A stretch of 64,000 nt of DNA from Sinomicrobium pectinilyticum (GTDB lineage: Bacteria > Bacteroidota > Bacteroidia > Flavobacteriales > Flavobacteriaceae): assembly GCF_003725735.1 (NCBI RefSeq), contig NZ_RJTM01000028.1:1-64000 (forward strand), given 5' to 3'. Of this stretch, positions 43,661 through 51,920 are shown piece by piece (positions within the stretch are counted from its first letter, which is position 1; every line of letters starts with the position of its first letter). Under the pieces are notes generated by a model that saw nothing but the letters and a program-made list of their open reading frames with translations, made no database searches and was not told the DNA's origin. The translations under genes were made by a program, and so were the position numbers.

Positions 43661-44614
43661 CTACTTTCTCTTCAGTACCTTTTCAACGGCTTTTTCTATC
43701 GCTTTATTGTTCAGGCCGTATTTTTCCATGAGTTGGGCAGGTGTTCCGCTTTCTCCGAAAGTATCGTTCGTGGCTATGAATTCCTGGGGAGCCGGCTGGT
43801 TTTTGACCAGGACCCTTGCTACGCTTTCACCCAGTCCGCCATAGTAGTTGTGCTCTTCTGCCGTAACTACGCAACCGGTTTTGGCAACAGATGCCAGTAT
43901 GGCCTCTTCGTCCAGCGGTTTTATGGTGTGTATATTGATAACTTCGGCAGAAATGCCTTTTGCTTCCAGGGCTTCGGCGGCAAGGAGGGACTCCCAGACC
44001 AGGTGACCGGTAGCAATGATGGTTACATCCGTACCTTCGTTGAGAAGAATGGCTTTTCCTACTTCGAATTTTTGATCTTCGGGTGTAAAGTTGGCTACGC
44101 TGGGTCTTCCGAAACGGAGGTAAACAGGTCCTTCGTGTTCTGCGATGGCTATGGTAGCGGCCTTGGTCTGGTTGTAATCACATGGATTTATTACGGTCAT
44201 GCCCGGAAGCATTTTCATGAGTCCTATGTCTTCCAGGATCTGGTGTGTTGCCCCGTCTTCTCCCAGGGTAAGCCCCGCATGGGAAGCACATATTTTTACA
44301 TTCTTACCGGAATAAGCAATAGACTGGCGGATCTGGTCATAAACCCTTCCGGTGGAAAAGTTGGCGAAAGTACCGGTGAACGGTATTTTACCGCCTATGG
44401 TAAGCCCTGCGGCCATTCCCATCATATTTGCTTCGGCAATACCAACCTGGAAAAAACGTTCCGGGTTCTCATCTATAAATTCCTGGATTTTTAAGGATCC
44501 TATAAGGTCGGCACAAAGAGCCACCACATTGGGATTGGTACGGCCAAGGACTGTCATCCCCGCTCCGAATCCGCTTCTGGTGTCTTTTTTTCCTGTATCT
44601 GTATATTTTTTCAT
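43661..44614 (-). CDS. Transketolase, C-terminal subunit (pyrimidine/C domains)
   Basis: 317 residues corresponding to the second half of transketolase. The Pyr domain starts with [13 protein letters not shown] and contains [32 protein letters not shown], where the Glu activates thiamine diphosphate. The C-terminal transketolase domain follows from about residue 185 ([30 protein letters not shown]). It works with the N-terminal subunit encoded 100 bases upstream. Together they move two-carbon units between sugar phosphates in the pentose phosphate pathway. Splitting is known in Bacteroidota, Firmicutes and archaea. Confidence 0.95.
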   Translation of the reverse strand: MKKYTDTGKKDTRSGFGAGMTVLGRTNPNVVALCADLIGSLKIQEFIDENPERFFQVGIAEANMMGMAAGLTIGGKIPFTGTFANFSTGRVYDQIRQSIAYSGKNVKICASHAGLTLGEDGATHQILEDIGLMKMLPGMTVINPCDYNQTKAATIAIAEHEGPVYLRFGRPSVANFTPEDQKFEVGKAILLNEGTDVTIIATGHLVWESLLAAEALEAKGISAEVINIHTIKPLDEEAILASVAKTGCVVTAEEHNYYGGLGESVARVLVKNQPAPQEFIATNDTFGESGTPAQLMEKYGLNNKAIEKAVEKVLKRK

Positions 44615-44661
44615 TTTGGTTTTTCTGTTTAATGGATTTTAAGGAACAGTACATCATCATA

Positions 44662-44704
44662 GAGACGCATGGTCTCCTCTGATTGAGACGCACGGCCGTG
44701 CGTC
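44662..44704. repeat. Two palindromes between the transketolase genes
   Basis: GAGAC GCATG(G) GTCTC (44662-44676) and the perfect 18-bp palindrome GACGCACGGCCGTGCGTC (44687-44704). Both share GA(GA)CGCA; the second resembles a dispersed element seen in many Bacteroidota and cyanobacterial gaps. Confidence 0.7.
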
Positions 44705-44714
44705 CGTACACGGA

Positions 44715-45560
44715 TCAATAATCCCCTAAAGTTTCCGGGTTTTGGGCCAGGGCTTTTTCTAATTGCTCGTCATTGGGTGCTTTACCGTGCCATGCGTGTG
44801 TGTACATCATGAAATCCACACCGTGGCCCATTACCGTATGAAGTAGCACACATACCGGTTTTCCTTTTCCGGTTCTGGTTCTGGCTTCTTTCATACCGTT
44901 TATTACGGCTTCTATATTATTGCCTTCTTTAATTTCCATGACATCCCATCCGAACGCTTCGAATTTGGTTTTGAGGTCGCCCATGGGAAGTACGTCATCT
45001 GTTGCTCCGTCTATTTGCTGACCGTTGTAATCTACGGTGGCAATATAATTGTCCACCTTATATGCAGCGGCATACATAATGGCTTCCCAGTTTTGTCCTT
45101 CCTGTAATTCACCATCACCGTGCAAGCTGTATACCAGGTGGTTGTCCTTGTTCAGTTTTTTGGCAAGGGCAGCCCCGATGGCCACGGACATTCCCTGTCC
45201 GAGAGAACCGGAAGCTACACGTATACCGGGAAGGCCTTCGTGCGTGGTAGGATGCCCCTGAAGGCGGGAATCTATCATCCGGAAGGTGCTGAGCTCTTCT
45301 ACCGGGAAGTACCCTTTTCGTGCCAGTACGCTGTAGAATACCGGAGAAATGTGCCCGTTGGAAAGGAAGAAGAGGTCTTCACCTATACCATCCATATCAA
45401 ATTCATCTTTCAGTTCCATGATCTCGTTGTACAGGCTTACGAAAAACTCCGTACAACCCAGAGACCCTCCGGGGTGGCCGGAATTTACCTTGTGGACCAT
45501 CCGCAAAATATCCCTGCGAACCTGTGTTGATAAGTCGTTTAGTTGTTGAATATTAGACAT
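44715..45560 (-). CDS. Transketolase, N-terminal subunit (PP domain)
   Basis: 281 residues. The thiamine diphosphate pyrophosphate domain has GHPGGSLGCTEFFVSLY near the front, GSLGQGMSVAIGAA, and the Mg-binding motif HGDGELQEGQNWEA with a downstream Asn. It needs the C-terminal subunit to form the active site at the subunit interface. First gene of the pair. The 100-base gap before the second gene carries two palindromes, larger than the near-zero spacing usual for subunit genes. Confidence 0.95.
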   Translation of the reverse strand: MSNIQQLNDLSTQVRRDILRMVHKVNSGHPGGSLGCTEFFVSLYNEIMELKDEFDMDGIGEDLFFLSNGHISPVFYSVLARKGYFPVEELSTFRMIDSRLQGHPTTHEGLPGIRVASGSLGQGMSVAIGAALAKKLNKDNHLVYSLHGDGELQEGQNWEAIMYAAAYKVDNYIATVDYNGQQIDGATDDVLPMGDLKTKFEAFGWDVMEIKEGNNIEAVINGMKEARTRTGKGKPVCVLLHTVMGHGVDFMMYTHAWHGKAPNDEQLEKALAQNPETLGDY

Positions 45561-45667
45561 TTTTAATAGTTGAAATTATTCCCTGGCAAAAATAAACTTA
45601 AAATAAGCTTCCCACAAAAGTTTTCCGTGTTAGTTTTCAGGGTTTCACAAATTATTTGTTGGATTTA

Positions 45668-45753
45668 GCCGGAAGCACGAAGTCCGAAGCCTGAAGTTGG
45701 AAGTTTGGAGTGCGAAGTCCCGTTATACAAACTCCTAACTTCGTGCTTCCGGC
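45668..45753. repeat. Inverted repeat with perfect 16-bp arms
   Basis: GCCGGAAGCACGAAGT (45668-45683) and its exact complement at 45738-45753, with GAAGT-rich sub-repeats in the 54-base spacer. It lies between the transketolase and tgt promoters. Confidence 0.75.
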
Positions 45754-45780
45754 TTCAAGCTTCGTACTTTAAAATATTCC

Positions 45781-45788
45781 TATCTTTG
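45781..45788 (+). promoter_or_regulatory. -7 box TATCTTTG for tgt
   Basis: Exact consensus; the predicted start near 45792 gives a leader of about 19 bases to the ATG at 45811. Confidence 0.6.
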
Positions 45789-45810
45789 CCGATTGATTGA
45801 TATTGTTTTT

Positions 45811-46941
45811 ATGAAGTTCGAGTTACAAGCAAACGATCCTGCCAGTAAAGCCAGGGCAGGGAAGATCAGTGCAGGGCACGGGGTGATCGAAACTCCTATT
45901 TTTATGCCAGTGGGTACCGTGGCATCCGTAAAGGGAGTGCACCAGAGAGAGTTACGGGAAGATATTAACCCGGACATCATCCTGGGGAATACCTACCATC
46001 TTTATCTCAGGCCTCAGACGGAGATCCTGGAAAAAGCAGGAGGCCTGCACAAGTTTATGGGATGGGAGAGGAACATACTTACCGATAGCGGCGGATACCA
46101 GGTATATTCCCTGTCAGCTAACAGAAAAATAAAGGAAGAAGGTGTGAAGTTCAAGTCACACATAGATGGTTCGTATCATTTTTTCTCTCCGGAAAGCGTA
46201 ATGGAAATACAGCGGAGCATCGGGGCCGACATTATTATGGCCTTTGACGAATGCACCCCTTACCCGTGCGATTATCGTTATGCACAGCGCTCCATGCATA
46301 TGACACACCGGTGGCTCGATCGCTGCGTGGAACACCTGAAAAAAGTACCCGCAAAATACGGGTATGAACAGTCTTTGTTCCCTATTGTTCAGGGATCGGT
46401 TTACAAAGACCTCCGGGAGCAGTCTGCGGAATACATTGCCGGGGTCGGGGCAGACGGCAATGCCATAGGGGGATTATCCGTAGGAGAACCGGCTGAAGAA
46501 ATGTATGCCATGACCGAAGTGGTCTGCAAAATACTGCCTGAAGATAAGCCCCGCTACCTGATGGGGGTAGGGACCCCCGTGAATATTCTGGAGAATATTG
46601 CACTGGGAGTGGATATGTTCGACTGTGTGATGCCTACGCGGAATGCACGTAACGGAATGCTATTTACGGCAAATGGCATCATCAATATAAAGAACAAAAA
46701 GTGGGAAGATGATTTTTCGCCGGTAGATGAAATGGGGGTCACTTTTGTGGATACACAATATTCCAGGGCGTATTTGAGGCATCTTTTTGCAGCAAATGAG
46801 TATCTTGGCAAACAAATTGCTACCATACATAACCTCGGCTTTTATCTGTGGCTGGTGCGTGAGGCGCGGAAGCATATCCTGGCAGGGGATTTTTACGCCT
46901 GGAAAAATGCTATGGTACCGAAGTTGGGGCACAGGCTTTAG
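45811..46941 (+). CDS. tgt: tRNA-guanine transglycosylase
   Basis: 376 residues from the ATG at 45811; a TTG-led extension begins at 45793, at the predicted transcription start. It exchanges guanine 34 for preQ1 in tRNAs with GUN anticodons during queuosine synthesis. Visible are LTDSGGYQVYSL (Asp general acid/base), FDECTPYP, GGLSVGEP and the nucleophile Asp in MFDCVMPTRNARNG. Unusually, the segment that normally carries CxCxxC for zinc reads VTFVDTQYSRAYLRHLF, with no Cys. Other Bacteroidota enzymes, as I recall them, share this. It begins a cluster with the LptG-like permease (25 bases later) and a DMT exporter. Confidence 0.95.
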   Translation: MKFELQANDPASKARAGKISAGHGVIETPIFMPVGTVASVKGVHQRELREDINPDIILGNTYHLYLRPQTEILEKAGGLHKFMGWERNILTDSGGYQVYSLSANRKIKEEGVKFKSHIDGSYHFFSPESVMEIQRSIGADIIMAFDECTPYPCDYRYAQRSMHMTHRWLDRCVEHLKKVPAKYGYEQSLFPIVQGSVYKDLREQSAEYIAGVGADGNAIGGLSVGEPAEEMYAMTEVVCKILPEDKPRYLMGVGTPVNILENIALGVDMFDCVMPTRNARNGMLFTANGIINIKNKKWEDDFSPVDEMGVTFVDTQYSRAYLRHLFAANEYLGKQIATIHNLGFYLWLVREARKHILAGDFYAWKNAMVPKLGHRL

Positions 46942-46966
46942 TAATGGAAAATAATATATAGATATA

Positions 46967-48043
46967 GTGAAAATATTAGATTGGTATATTATTAAAAGGT
47001 ATCTCGGAACCTTTACGGTGATGCTCCTCCTTTTTATTCCTATAGGGATTATGATAGATCTCTCGGAAAAAGTCGGTAAAATGATCGAACAGGAAGCACC
47101 TACCTCGGAGATTGTCATATATTATATAAACTTCACCTTTTATTTTGCCAACCTGCTGTTCCCCATATTTCTCTTCCTGTCCATAATATGGTTCACTTCC
47201 AAGCTGGCCAATAATACGGAGATAACGGCCATATTGAGCTCGGGGGTACCTTATACCCGTTTTCTCCGGCCCTATATCGTAGGGGCGGCTCTCGTAGCCA
47301 TAATGGCTTTTGTTATGGGGATGTTTATTGTGCCTTCGGCCAGTAAAGGCTATAAGGAATTTTATTATAAATACCTGAAAAAGGGGAAGCAGGACCGTGA
47401 GACCACCAATCTCTACAACCAGATCAACGATAACGATTATATCTATGTGAGTAGCTTTGACCCGCGAAATAAGATAGGGTATAATTTTACCCTGGAGCAT
47501 TTTGAGGGCGAACAGCTCATATATAAAATATCTGCCCGCAATATCCGGTGGATAGAAAAGGACAGTACGTACCGGTTGTCTTCCTATATAAAGCGGAAAA
47601 TAGGGGAAACCGATGATATACTGCAGAAGGAGAGCAGGCTGGATACCGTCTTTTCCTTTAATCTGGATGACCTGACGCCGGTATCGTACATAGCAGAGAC
47701 CAAAAACCTTTTCGAACTGAATAAATTTATTGAAAAGGAGCGGAAGAAAGGATCGTCCAATATAAATACATATCTCCTGGTTAAGTACAAGAGGTGGGGG
47801 CTGCCGGTATCGGCATTCATACTTACCATCATTGCGGTAGCCGTATCCTCCAAGAAAAAACGGGGAGGAATGGGGATCAATCTTGCTCTTGGGATTGCCC
47901 TGGCCTTTATTTTTATATTTTTTGACAGGATATTCGGTACCATGGCAGAGCAATCGGGATTTTCTCCTCTGCTCGCAGCAGCCTTACCCAATATTTTATT
48001 CGGAATACTAGCCATCTATCTGCTGAACAATGCTAAACAATAA
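46967..48043 (+). CDS. LptF/LptG-family permease
   Basis: 358 residues, GTG start at 46967. Two membrane clusters flank a periplasmic beta-jellyroll: three spans at the front (TVMLLLFIPIGIMIDL; FYFANLLFPIFLFLSIIWF; ALVAIMAFVMGMFIV) and three at the end (VSAFILTIIAVAVSS; LALGIALAFIFIFF; LAAALPNILFGILAIYLL). This is the YjgP/YjgQ layout of LptF/LptG, which with LptB2 pulls lipopolysaccharide out of the inner membrane. The conserved tandem with tgt is, to my memory, usual in Flavobacteria. Which of F or G it is cannot be settled. Overlaps the next gene by 14 bases. Confidence 0.93.
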   Translation: MKILDWYIIKRYLGTFTVMLLLFIPIGIMIDLSEKVGKMIEQEAPTSEIVIYYINFTFYFANLLFPIFLFLSIIWFTSKLANNTEITAILSSGVPYTRFLRPYIVGAALVAIMAFVMGMFIVPSASKGYKEFYYKYLKKGKQDRETTNLYNQINDNDYIYVSSFDPRNKIGYNFTLEHFEGEQLIYKISARNIRWIEKDSTYRLSSYIKRKIGETDDILQKESRLDTVFSFNLDDLTPVSYIAETKNLFELNKFIEKERKKGSSNINTYLLVKYKRWGLPVSAFILTIIAVAVSSKKKRGGMGINLALGIALAFIFIFFDRIFGTMAEQSGFSPLLAAALPNILFGILAIYLLNNAKQ

Positions 48044-48968
48044 TCAGAAGAACTACCTCCACCTGCATTTCATAGTGTTTATCTGGGGGTTTACGGCAGT
48101 GCTGGGGGCCCTGATCTCTGTCGAAGCCATTCCGCTGGTATGGTACAGGATGTTTATAGCCACCTTTTTTGTCGGTGGGTATATATGGTACAGCGGTTTT
48201 TCCCTGCGGGTACCGGGAAAAACAGTGCTCGCCTTTATCCTTGCGGGAATTGTACTGGCCCTGCACTGGGTAGCTTTTTTTAAGGCAGTTAAAGTCTCTA
48301 ATGTATCCGTAACTTTGGCGATGATATCAACAGGGGCACTTTTTACCTCGATCCTGGAACCCATATGGTACAAACGAAAGGTCATATGGCATGAAATTGT
48401 TCTGGGGCTGGTGGTCATTCTGGGACTATACCTTATTTTTAAAGTAGAATCTTCCTATATCGAAGGCATTGTGCTTGCCCTTATTGCCGCTTTGCTGTCT
48501 TCGGTATTTTCGCTCCTGAACGGAAGGTTTGTAAGACAGTACCGTCCGTCTGTCATTTCTTTTTATGAATTGCTGAGCGGTGTCGGTTTTCTTTCCCTTT
48601 TTATGGGGGGAGAAGTCTTTACCGGGGAATTTTTCAGGCTTGCCTCCCGCGACTGGCTTTATCTCTTTGTGCTTGCTTCGGTATGTACGGCTTATGCCCT
48701 GATATCTTCTGTTAAGGTTATGAAATACATAAGCCCGTATACGGTGATGCTAACCATTAATATGGAACCGGTTTACGGCATATTGCTGGCCTTTATGGTC
48801 CTGGGGGACAGCGAGAAAATGAATCCCCAGTTCTATATCGGTGCCGTAGTTATTCTCGCTACCGTACTGGCCAACGGTATATTAAAACACCGGGAAGGTA
48901 TAAAGAAAGGAAAAGCGGACGGACCGGGTAACGACGTAGGAGCTTCCCCGGATGTGGGAATGTGTTAA
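48030..48968 (+). CDS. DMT/EamA family exporter
   Basis: 312 residues with ten predicted spans in two EamA halves (about 10-140 and 150-285), for example HFIVFIWGFTAVLGALI and SVCTAYALISSVKVMKYISPYTVMLTINMEPVYGI, the typical 'E-P' end of the second half. It starts 14 bases before the end of the LptG-like gene, so it is co-transcribed. Substrates of EamA transporters range over amino acids and metabolites; none is indicated. The C-terminal tail (KKGKADGPGNDVGASPDVGMC) is soluble. Confidence 0.9.
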   Translation: MLNNNQKNYLHLHFIVFIWGFTAVLGALISVEAIPLVWYRMFIATFFVGGYIWYSGFSLRVPGKTVLAFILAGIVLALHWVAFFKAVKVSNVSVTLAMISTGALFTSILEPIWYKRKVIWHEIVLGLVVILGLYLIFKVESSYIEGIVLALIAALLSSVFSLLNGRFVRQYRPSVISFYELLSGVGFLSLFMGGEVFTGEFFRLASRDWLYLFVLASVCTAYALISSVKVMKYISPYTVMLTINMEPVYGILLAFMVLGDSEKMNPQFYIGAVVILATVLANGILKHREGIKKGKADGPGNDVGASPDVGMC

Positions 48969-49015
48969 GGTGTATAAATAATGGTTTGCCCATAAATTGT
49001 ACACAAAAAAATCCG

Positions 49016-49023
49016 TAAGTTTG
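49016..49023 (+). promoter_or_regulatory. -7 box TAAGTTTG for accA
   Basis: Exact TAnnTTTG; a TTG at 48997-48999 is a possible -33 element with a short 16-base spacer. The leader is about 28 bases to the ATG at 49055. Confidence 0.5.
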
Positions 49024-49054
49024 TAGGCTGAATCGAATCAAAATTTAATTGATA

Positions 49055-50008
49055 ATGGAATATTTGGATTTTGAATTACCTATCAAAGAACTAGAGGAAC
49101 AACTATCCAAGTGCAGGGTTATCGGGGAAGAGAGCGATGTGGATGTCACCGAAACCTGTAAGCAAATAGACAAGAAGCTTACACAAACCAAAAAAGAAAT
49201 ATACAAGAACCTTACGGCATGGCAACGCGTTCAGTTGTCACGCCACCCTTCAAGGCCTTATACTCTCGATTATGTTAGGGCCATATGCGGGGATACTTTC
49301 CTGGAACTGCACGGAGACCGTACCGTAAAGGACGATAAGGCTATGATAGGAGGTCTTGGTAAGATCGACGGACAGAGCTTTATGATTATCGGCCAGCAAA
49401 AAGGTTACAATACCAAAACAAGGCAATACAGGAATTTTGGTATGGCCAATCCGGAAGGATACCGTAAAGCCCTGCGGCTTATGAAAATGGCAGAAAAGTT
49501 CGGAATTCCGGTCGTCTGTCTTGTAGATACTCCCGGTGCTTATCCCGGAATTGAAGCAGAAGAAAGAGGACAGGGAGAAGCTATCGCCCGGAATATCATG
49601 GAAATGACCCGCCTGAAAGTCCCTATCATTGTTGTTATCATCGGAGAAGGCGCCTCCGGTGGGGCACTCGGGATCGGTGTGGGAGACAGGGTGCTCATGC
49701 TGGAAAACACATGGTATTCGGTAATATCACCGGAATCCTGTTCGTCTATTTTGTGGAGAAGCTGGGAATATAAAGAACAGGCAGCCGAAGCTTTAAAACT
49801 TACGGCCAAGGATATGAAGAAACTACACCTGGTAGATGATATTATAAAAGAACCCCTCGGAGGTGCGCATTCCGACAGGGAAAGCACTTTCAAGACCGTT
49901 GCCCAGGTCATTCTGGAGAACTACGAAGAACTGAAAAAACTGAGCCCGGAAGAACTCGTGGAAGAGCGTATGGAAAAATATGCCAGCATGGGTGTGTTTA
50001 AAAATTAG
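49055..50008 (+). CDS. accA: Acetyl-CoA carboxylase carboxyltransferase subunit alpha
   Basis: 317 residues from the ATG at 49055; the TTG two codons upstream is not needed. With AccD it transfers the carboxyl group from carboxybiotin to acetyl-CoA, the first step of fatty-acid synthesis. An N-terminal coiled-coil region ([20 protein letters not shown]) precedes the crotonase-like core: [61 protein letters not shown] and the oxyanion-hole loop [22 protein letters not shown]. Stand-alone gene; a terminator follows at 50061. Confidence 0.97.
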   Translation: MEYLDFELPIKELEEQLSKCRVIGEESDVDVTETCKQIDKKLTQTKKEIYKNLTAWQRVQLSRHPSRPYTLDYVRAICGDTFLELHGDRTVKDDKAMIGGLGKIDGQSFMIIGQQKGYNTKTRQYRNFGMANPEGYRKALRLMKMAEKFGIPVVCLVDTPGAYPGIEAEERGQGEAIARNIMEMTRLKVPIIVVIIGEGASGGALGIGVGDRVLMLENTWYSVISPESCSSILWRSWEYKEQAAEALKLTAKDMKKLHLVDDIIKEPLGGAHSDRESTFKTVAQVILENYEELKKLSPEELVEERMEKYASMGVFKN

Positions 50009-50060
50009 TTCATCTAAAATATCAACCGCCATAATCCCTTTTCCGGGGGATAAGGATACA

Positions 50061-50089
50061 AACCGAAGTAAAGAACTTCGGTTTTTTTT
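50061..50089 (+). terminator. Terminator after accA
   Basis: AACCGAAGT (50061-50069), loop AAAGA, ACTTCGGTT (50075-50083), then a run of Ts to 50089. Confidence 0.92.
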
Positions 50090-50189
50090 ACGTTATGAAC
50101 ATAAAGTCGTAACTTGTTAACAGCTTAAATGTTGACGAGGAGTGAATATTAAGTAGTCCTAATTATTTAATAGTTAAAACAGCATTTTC

Positions 50190-50197
50190 TACATTCG
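50190..50197 (+). promoter_or_regulatory. Candidate -7 box TACATTCG for dnaB
   Basis: One base off TAnnTTTG; it would start transcription near 50201, two bases before the dnaB ATG. Confidence 0.4.
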
Positions 50198-50202
50198 CGT
50201 TT

Positions 50203-51774
50203 ATGGAAAAAACAGGCCCTGTGTCAGGAATTAAAATTGAAAAAGCGCCCGTAAGTTCGGGCAGATCGGGAATAATATCCCTGGAAAAAGGAAAAATACC
50301 TCCTCAGGCCCTGGAATTGGAAGAAGCGGTGCTCGGCGCCATGATGATCGATAAGAAGGGGGTGGACGAGGTGATAGATATTCTGCACCCGGATGCCTTT
50401 TATAAAGAAGCGCACCGGTTTATTTACGAGGCTATCGTAAAGCTGTTTGAAAATACGGAACCTATAGACCTGTTGACCGTATCTTCACAGTTAAAAAAAG
50501 ACGGTAAACTTGAGCAGATAGGAGGAGATTACTACCTTATACAGCTCACCCAAAAAGTGTCTTCTTCTGCACATATTGAATTTCACGCACGTATTATCCT
50601 GCAAAAATTTATCCAGAGGAGCCTTATTAAAATTTCTTCGGAGATCATAGAGGAGGCTTACGATGAAACTACGGATGTCTTTGATCTCCTGGACAGTGCG
50701 GAAGCCAAGCTGTACGAGGTAACCCAGGGTAACATTAAAAAATCTTCCGAAACGGCGCAAAGCCTTGTTATGCAGGCCAAGAAGAAGATCGAGGAAATAT
50801 CCAATAAAGAAGGTTTGAGCGGTATTCCTTCCGGGTTCGATAAACTCGATAAACTTACCTCCGGATGGCAGCCCAGTGACCTTATTATCGTTGCGGCGCG
50901 CCCGGGTATGGGTAAAACTGCGCTAACCCTGTCTATGGCCCGGAACATTGCGGTAAATTCCGATATTCCCGTGGCGTTCTTTTCCCTGGAGATGTCTTCC
51001 GTACAGTTGATTACCCGTCTTATTTCTTCCGAGACCGGCTTGTCTTCGGAGAAACTGCGTACGGGAAAACTCGAAAAACACGAGTGGGAACAGCTTAACG
51101 TAAAGGTGAAATCGCTCGAGAAAGCACCTTTGTTTATAGATGACACCCCTTCGCTATCCATATTCGACCTCAGGGCGAAAGCCAGGCGGCTTGCGTCGCA
51201 GCACGGTATCCGGATGATTATTATCGATTACCTTCAGCTGATGACTGCCGGGGGAACACAAAAAGGGGGGAACCGCGAACAGGAAATATCTACCATATCC
51301 AGGAACCTCAAAGCACTTGCAAAGGAACTGGATGTACCGGTTATAGCACTGTCCCAGCTTTCCCGCGCGGTGGAAACCCGTGGCGGAAGTAAACGCCCCC
51401 TGCTTTCCGACCTCAGGGAATCCGGAGCAATTGAACAGGATGCGGATATTGTTGCCTTTATTTACCGCCCGGAATATTATAAGATAGAGGAATGGGACGA
51501 TGAGGAGCGTACTCCTACCCAGGGACAGGGTGAATTTATTGTGGCCAAACACCGTAACGGGGGATTGGAAAACATCCGTCTGAAGTTTATCGGGCACCTC
51601 GGTAAGTTCGATAACCTGGATGATTTTGACTCTCCGTTCGAATTCCAGTCCAAGATGAACGCTTCCGAAGATGACGGTTTTAATCCCGGGGCTCTCCCGA
51701 GTGCGGAAGATGCTTTCGGAAGTTCGATGAACGAAGGTCCGGCACCTGATGATGACAGTGACGTACCGTTCTAA
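50203..51774 (+). CDS. dnaB: Replicative DNA helicase DnaB
   Basis: 523 residues. The N-terminal primase-interacting domain (about 30-140) has PPQALELEEAVLGAMMIDKKGVDEV. The RecA-like motor has the Walker A loop AARPGMGKTALTLSMA, the Walker B MIIIDYLQLM and, in the last third, LRESGAIEQDADIVAFIYRPEYY and FIVAKHRNGGLENIRLKF. The hexamer unwinds DNA ahead of the fork and recruits primase. No intein interrupts the P-loop or other motifs. The acidic tail ending DDDSDVPF resembles the SSB-like acidic tip and may contact partners; that is inference. Terminator at 51797. Confidence 0.98.
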   Translation: MEKTGPVSGIKIEKAPVSSGRSGIISLEKGKIPPQALELEEAVLGAMMIDKKGVDEVIDILHPDAFYKEAHRFIYEAIVKLFENTEPIDLLTVSSQLKKDGKLEQIGGDYYLIQLTQKVSSSAHIEFHARIILQKFIQRSLIKISSEIIEEAYDETTDVFDLLDSAEAKLYEVTQGNIKKSSETAQSLVMQAKKKIEEISNKEGLSGIPSGFDKLDKLTSGWQPSDLIIVAARPGMGKTALTLSMARNIAVNSDIPVAFFSLEMSSVQLITRLISSETGLSSEKLRTGKLEKHEWEQLNVKVKSLEKAPLFIDDTPSLSIFDLRAKARRLASQHGIRMIIIDYLQLMTAGGTQKGGNREQEISTISRNLKALAKELDVPVIALSQLSRAVETRGGSKRPLLSDLRESGAIEQDADIVAFIYRPEYYKIEEWDDEERTPTQGQGEFIVAKHRNGGLENIRLKFIGHLGKFDNLDDFDSPFEFQSKMNASEDDGFNPGALPSAEDAFGSSMNEGPAPDDDSDVPF

Positions 51775-51796
51775 AAAAAATATACATATAAAGAAT

Positions 51797-51851
51797 AAAA
51801 ACGGCGTGTTCCGGGGATTAATTGTAACTATACCCGGAACACGCTGTTTTT
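51797..51851 (+). terminator. Terminator after dnaB
   Basis: 19-base arms (51797-51815 and 51833-51851) pair with a single G-U, with a 17-base loop; the right arm ends in TTTTT. Confidence 0.85.
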
Positions 51852-51893
51852 AATGCCGGGAATCTTCCCGGTATAATTTCCAAACGTTTTCCG

Positions 51894-51901
51894 TAACTTT
51901 G
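51894..51901 (+). promoter_or_regulatory. -7 box TAACTTTG for the secreted gene at 51921
   Basis: Exact consensus, with the start predicted near 51905 and a 16-base leader. Confidence 0.55.
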
Positions 51902-51920
51902 AAACTAAACCTTATTTATT

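Noticed and set aside
46976-47953. 325-codon minus-strand open frame
   Set aside because: Antisense to the LptF/G-type permease gene, Tyr/Gly-rich as expected for an antisense shadow.
50203-51774. Possible intein in dnaB
   Set aside because: The P-loop and the later motifs are continuous and the length is normal.
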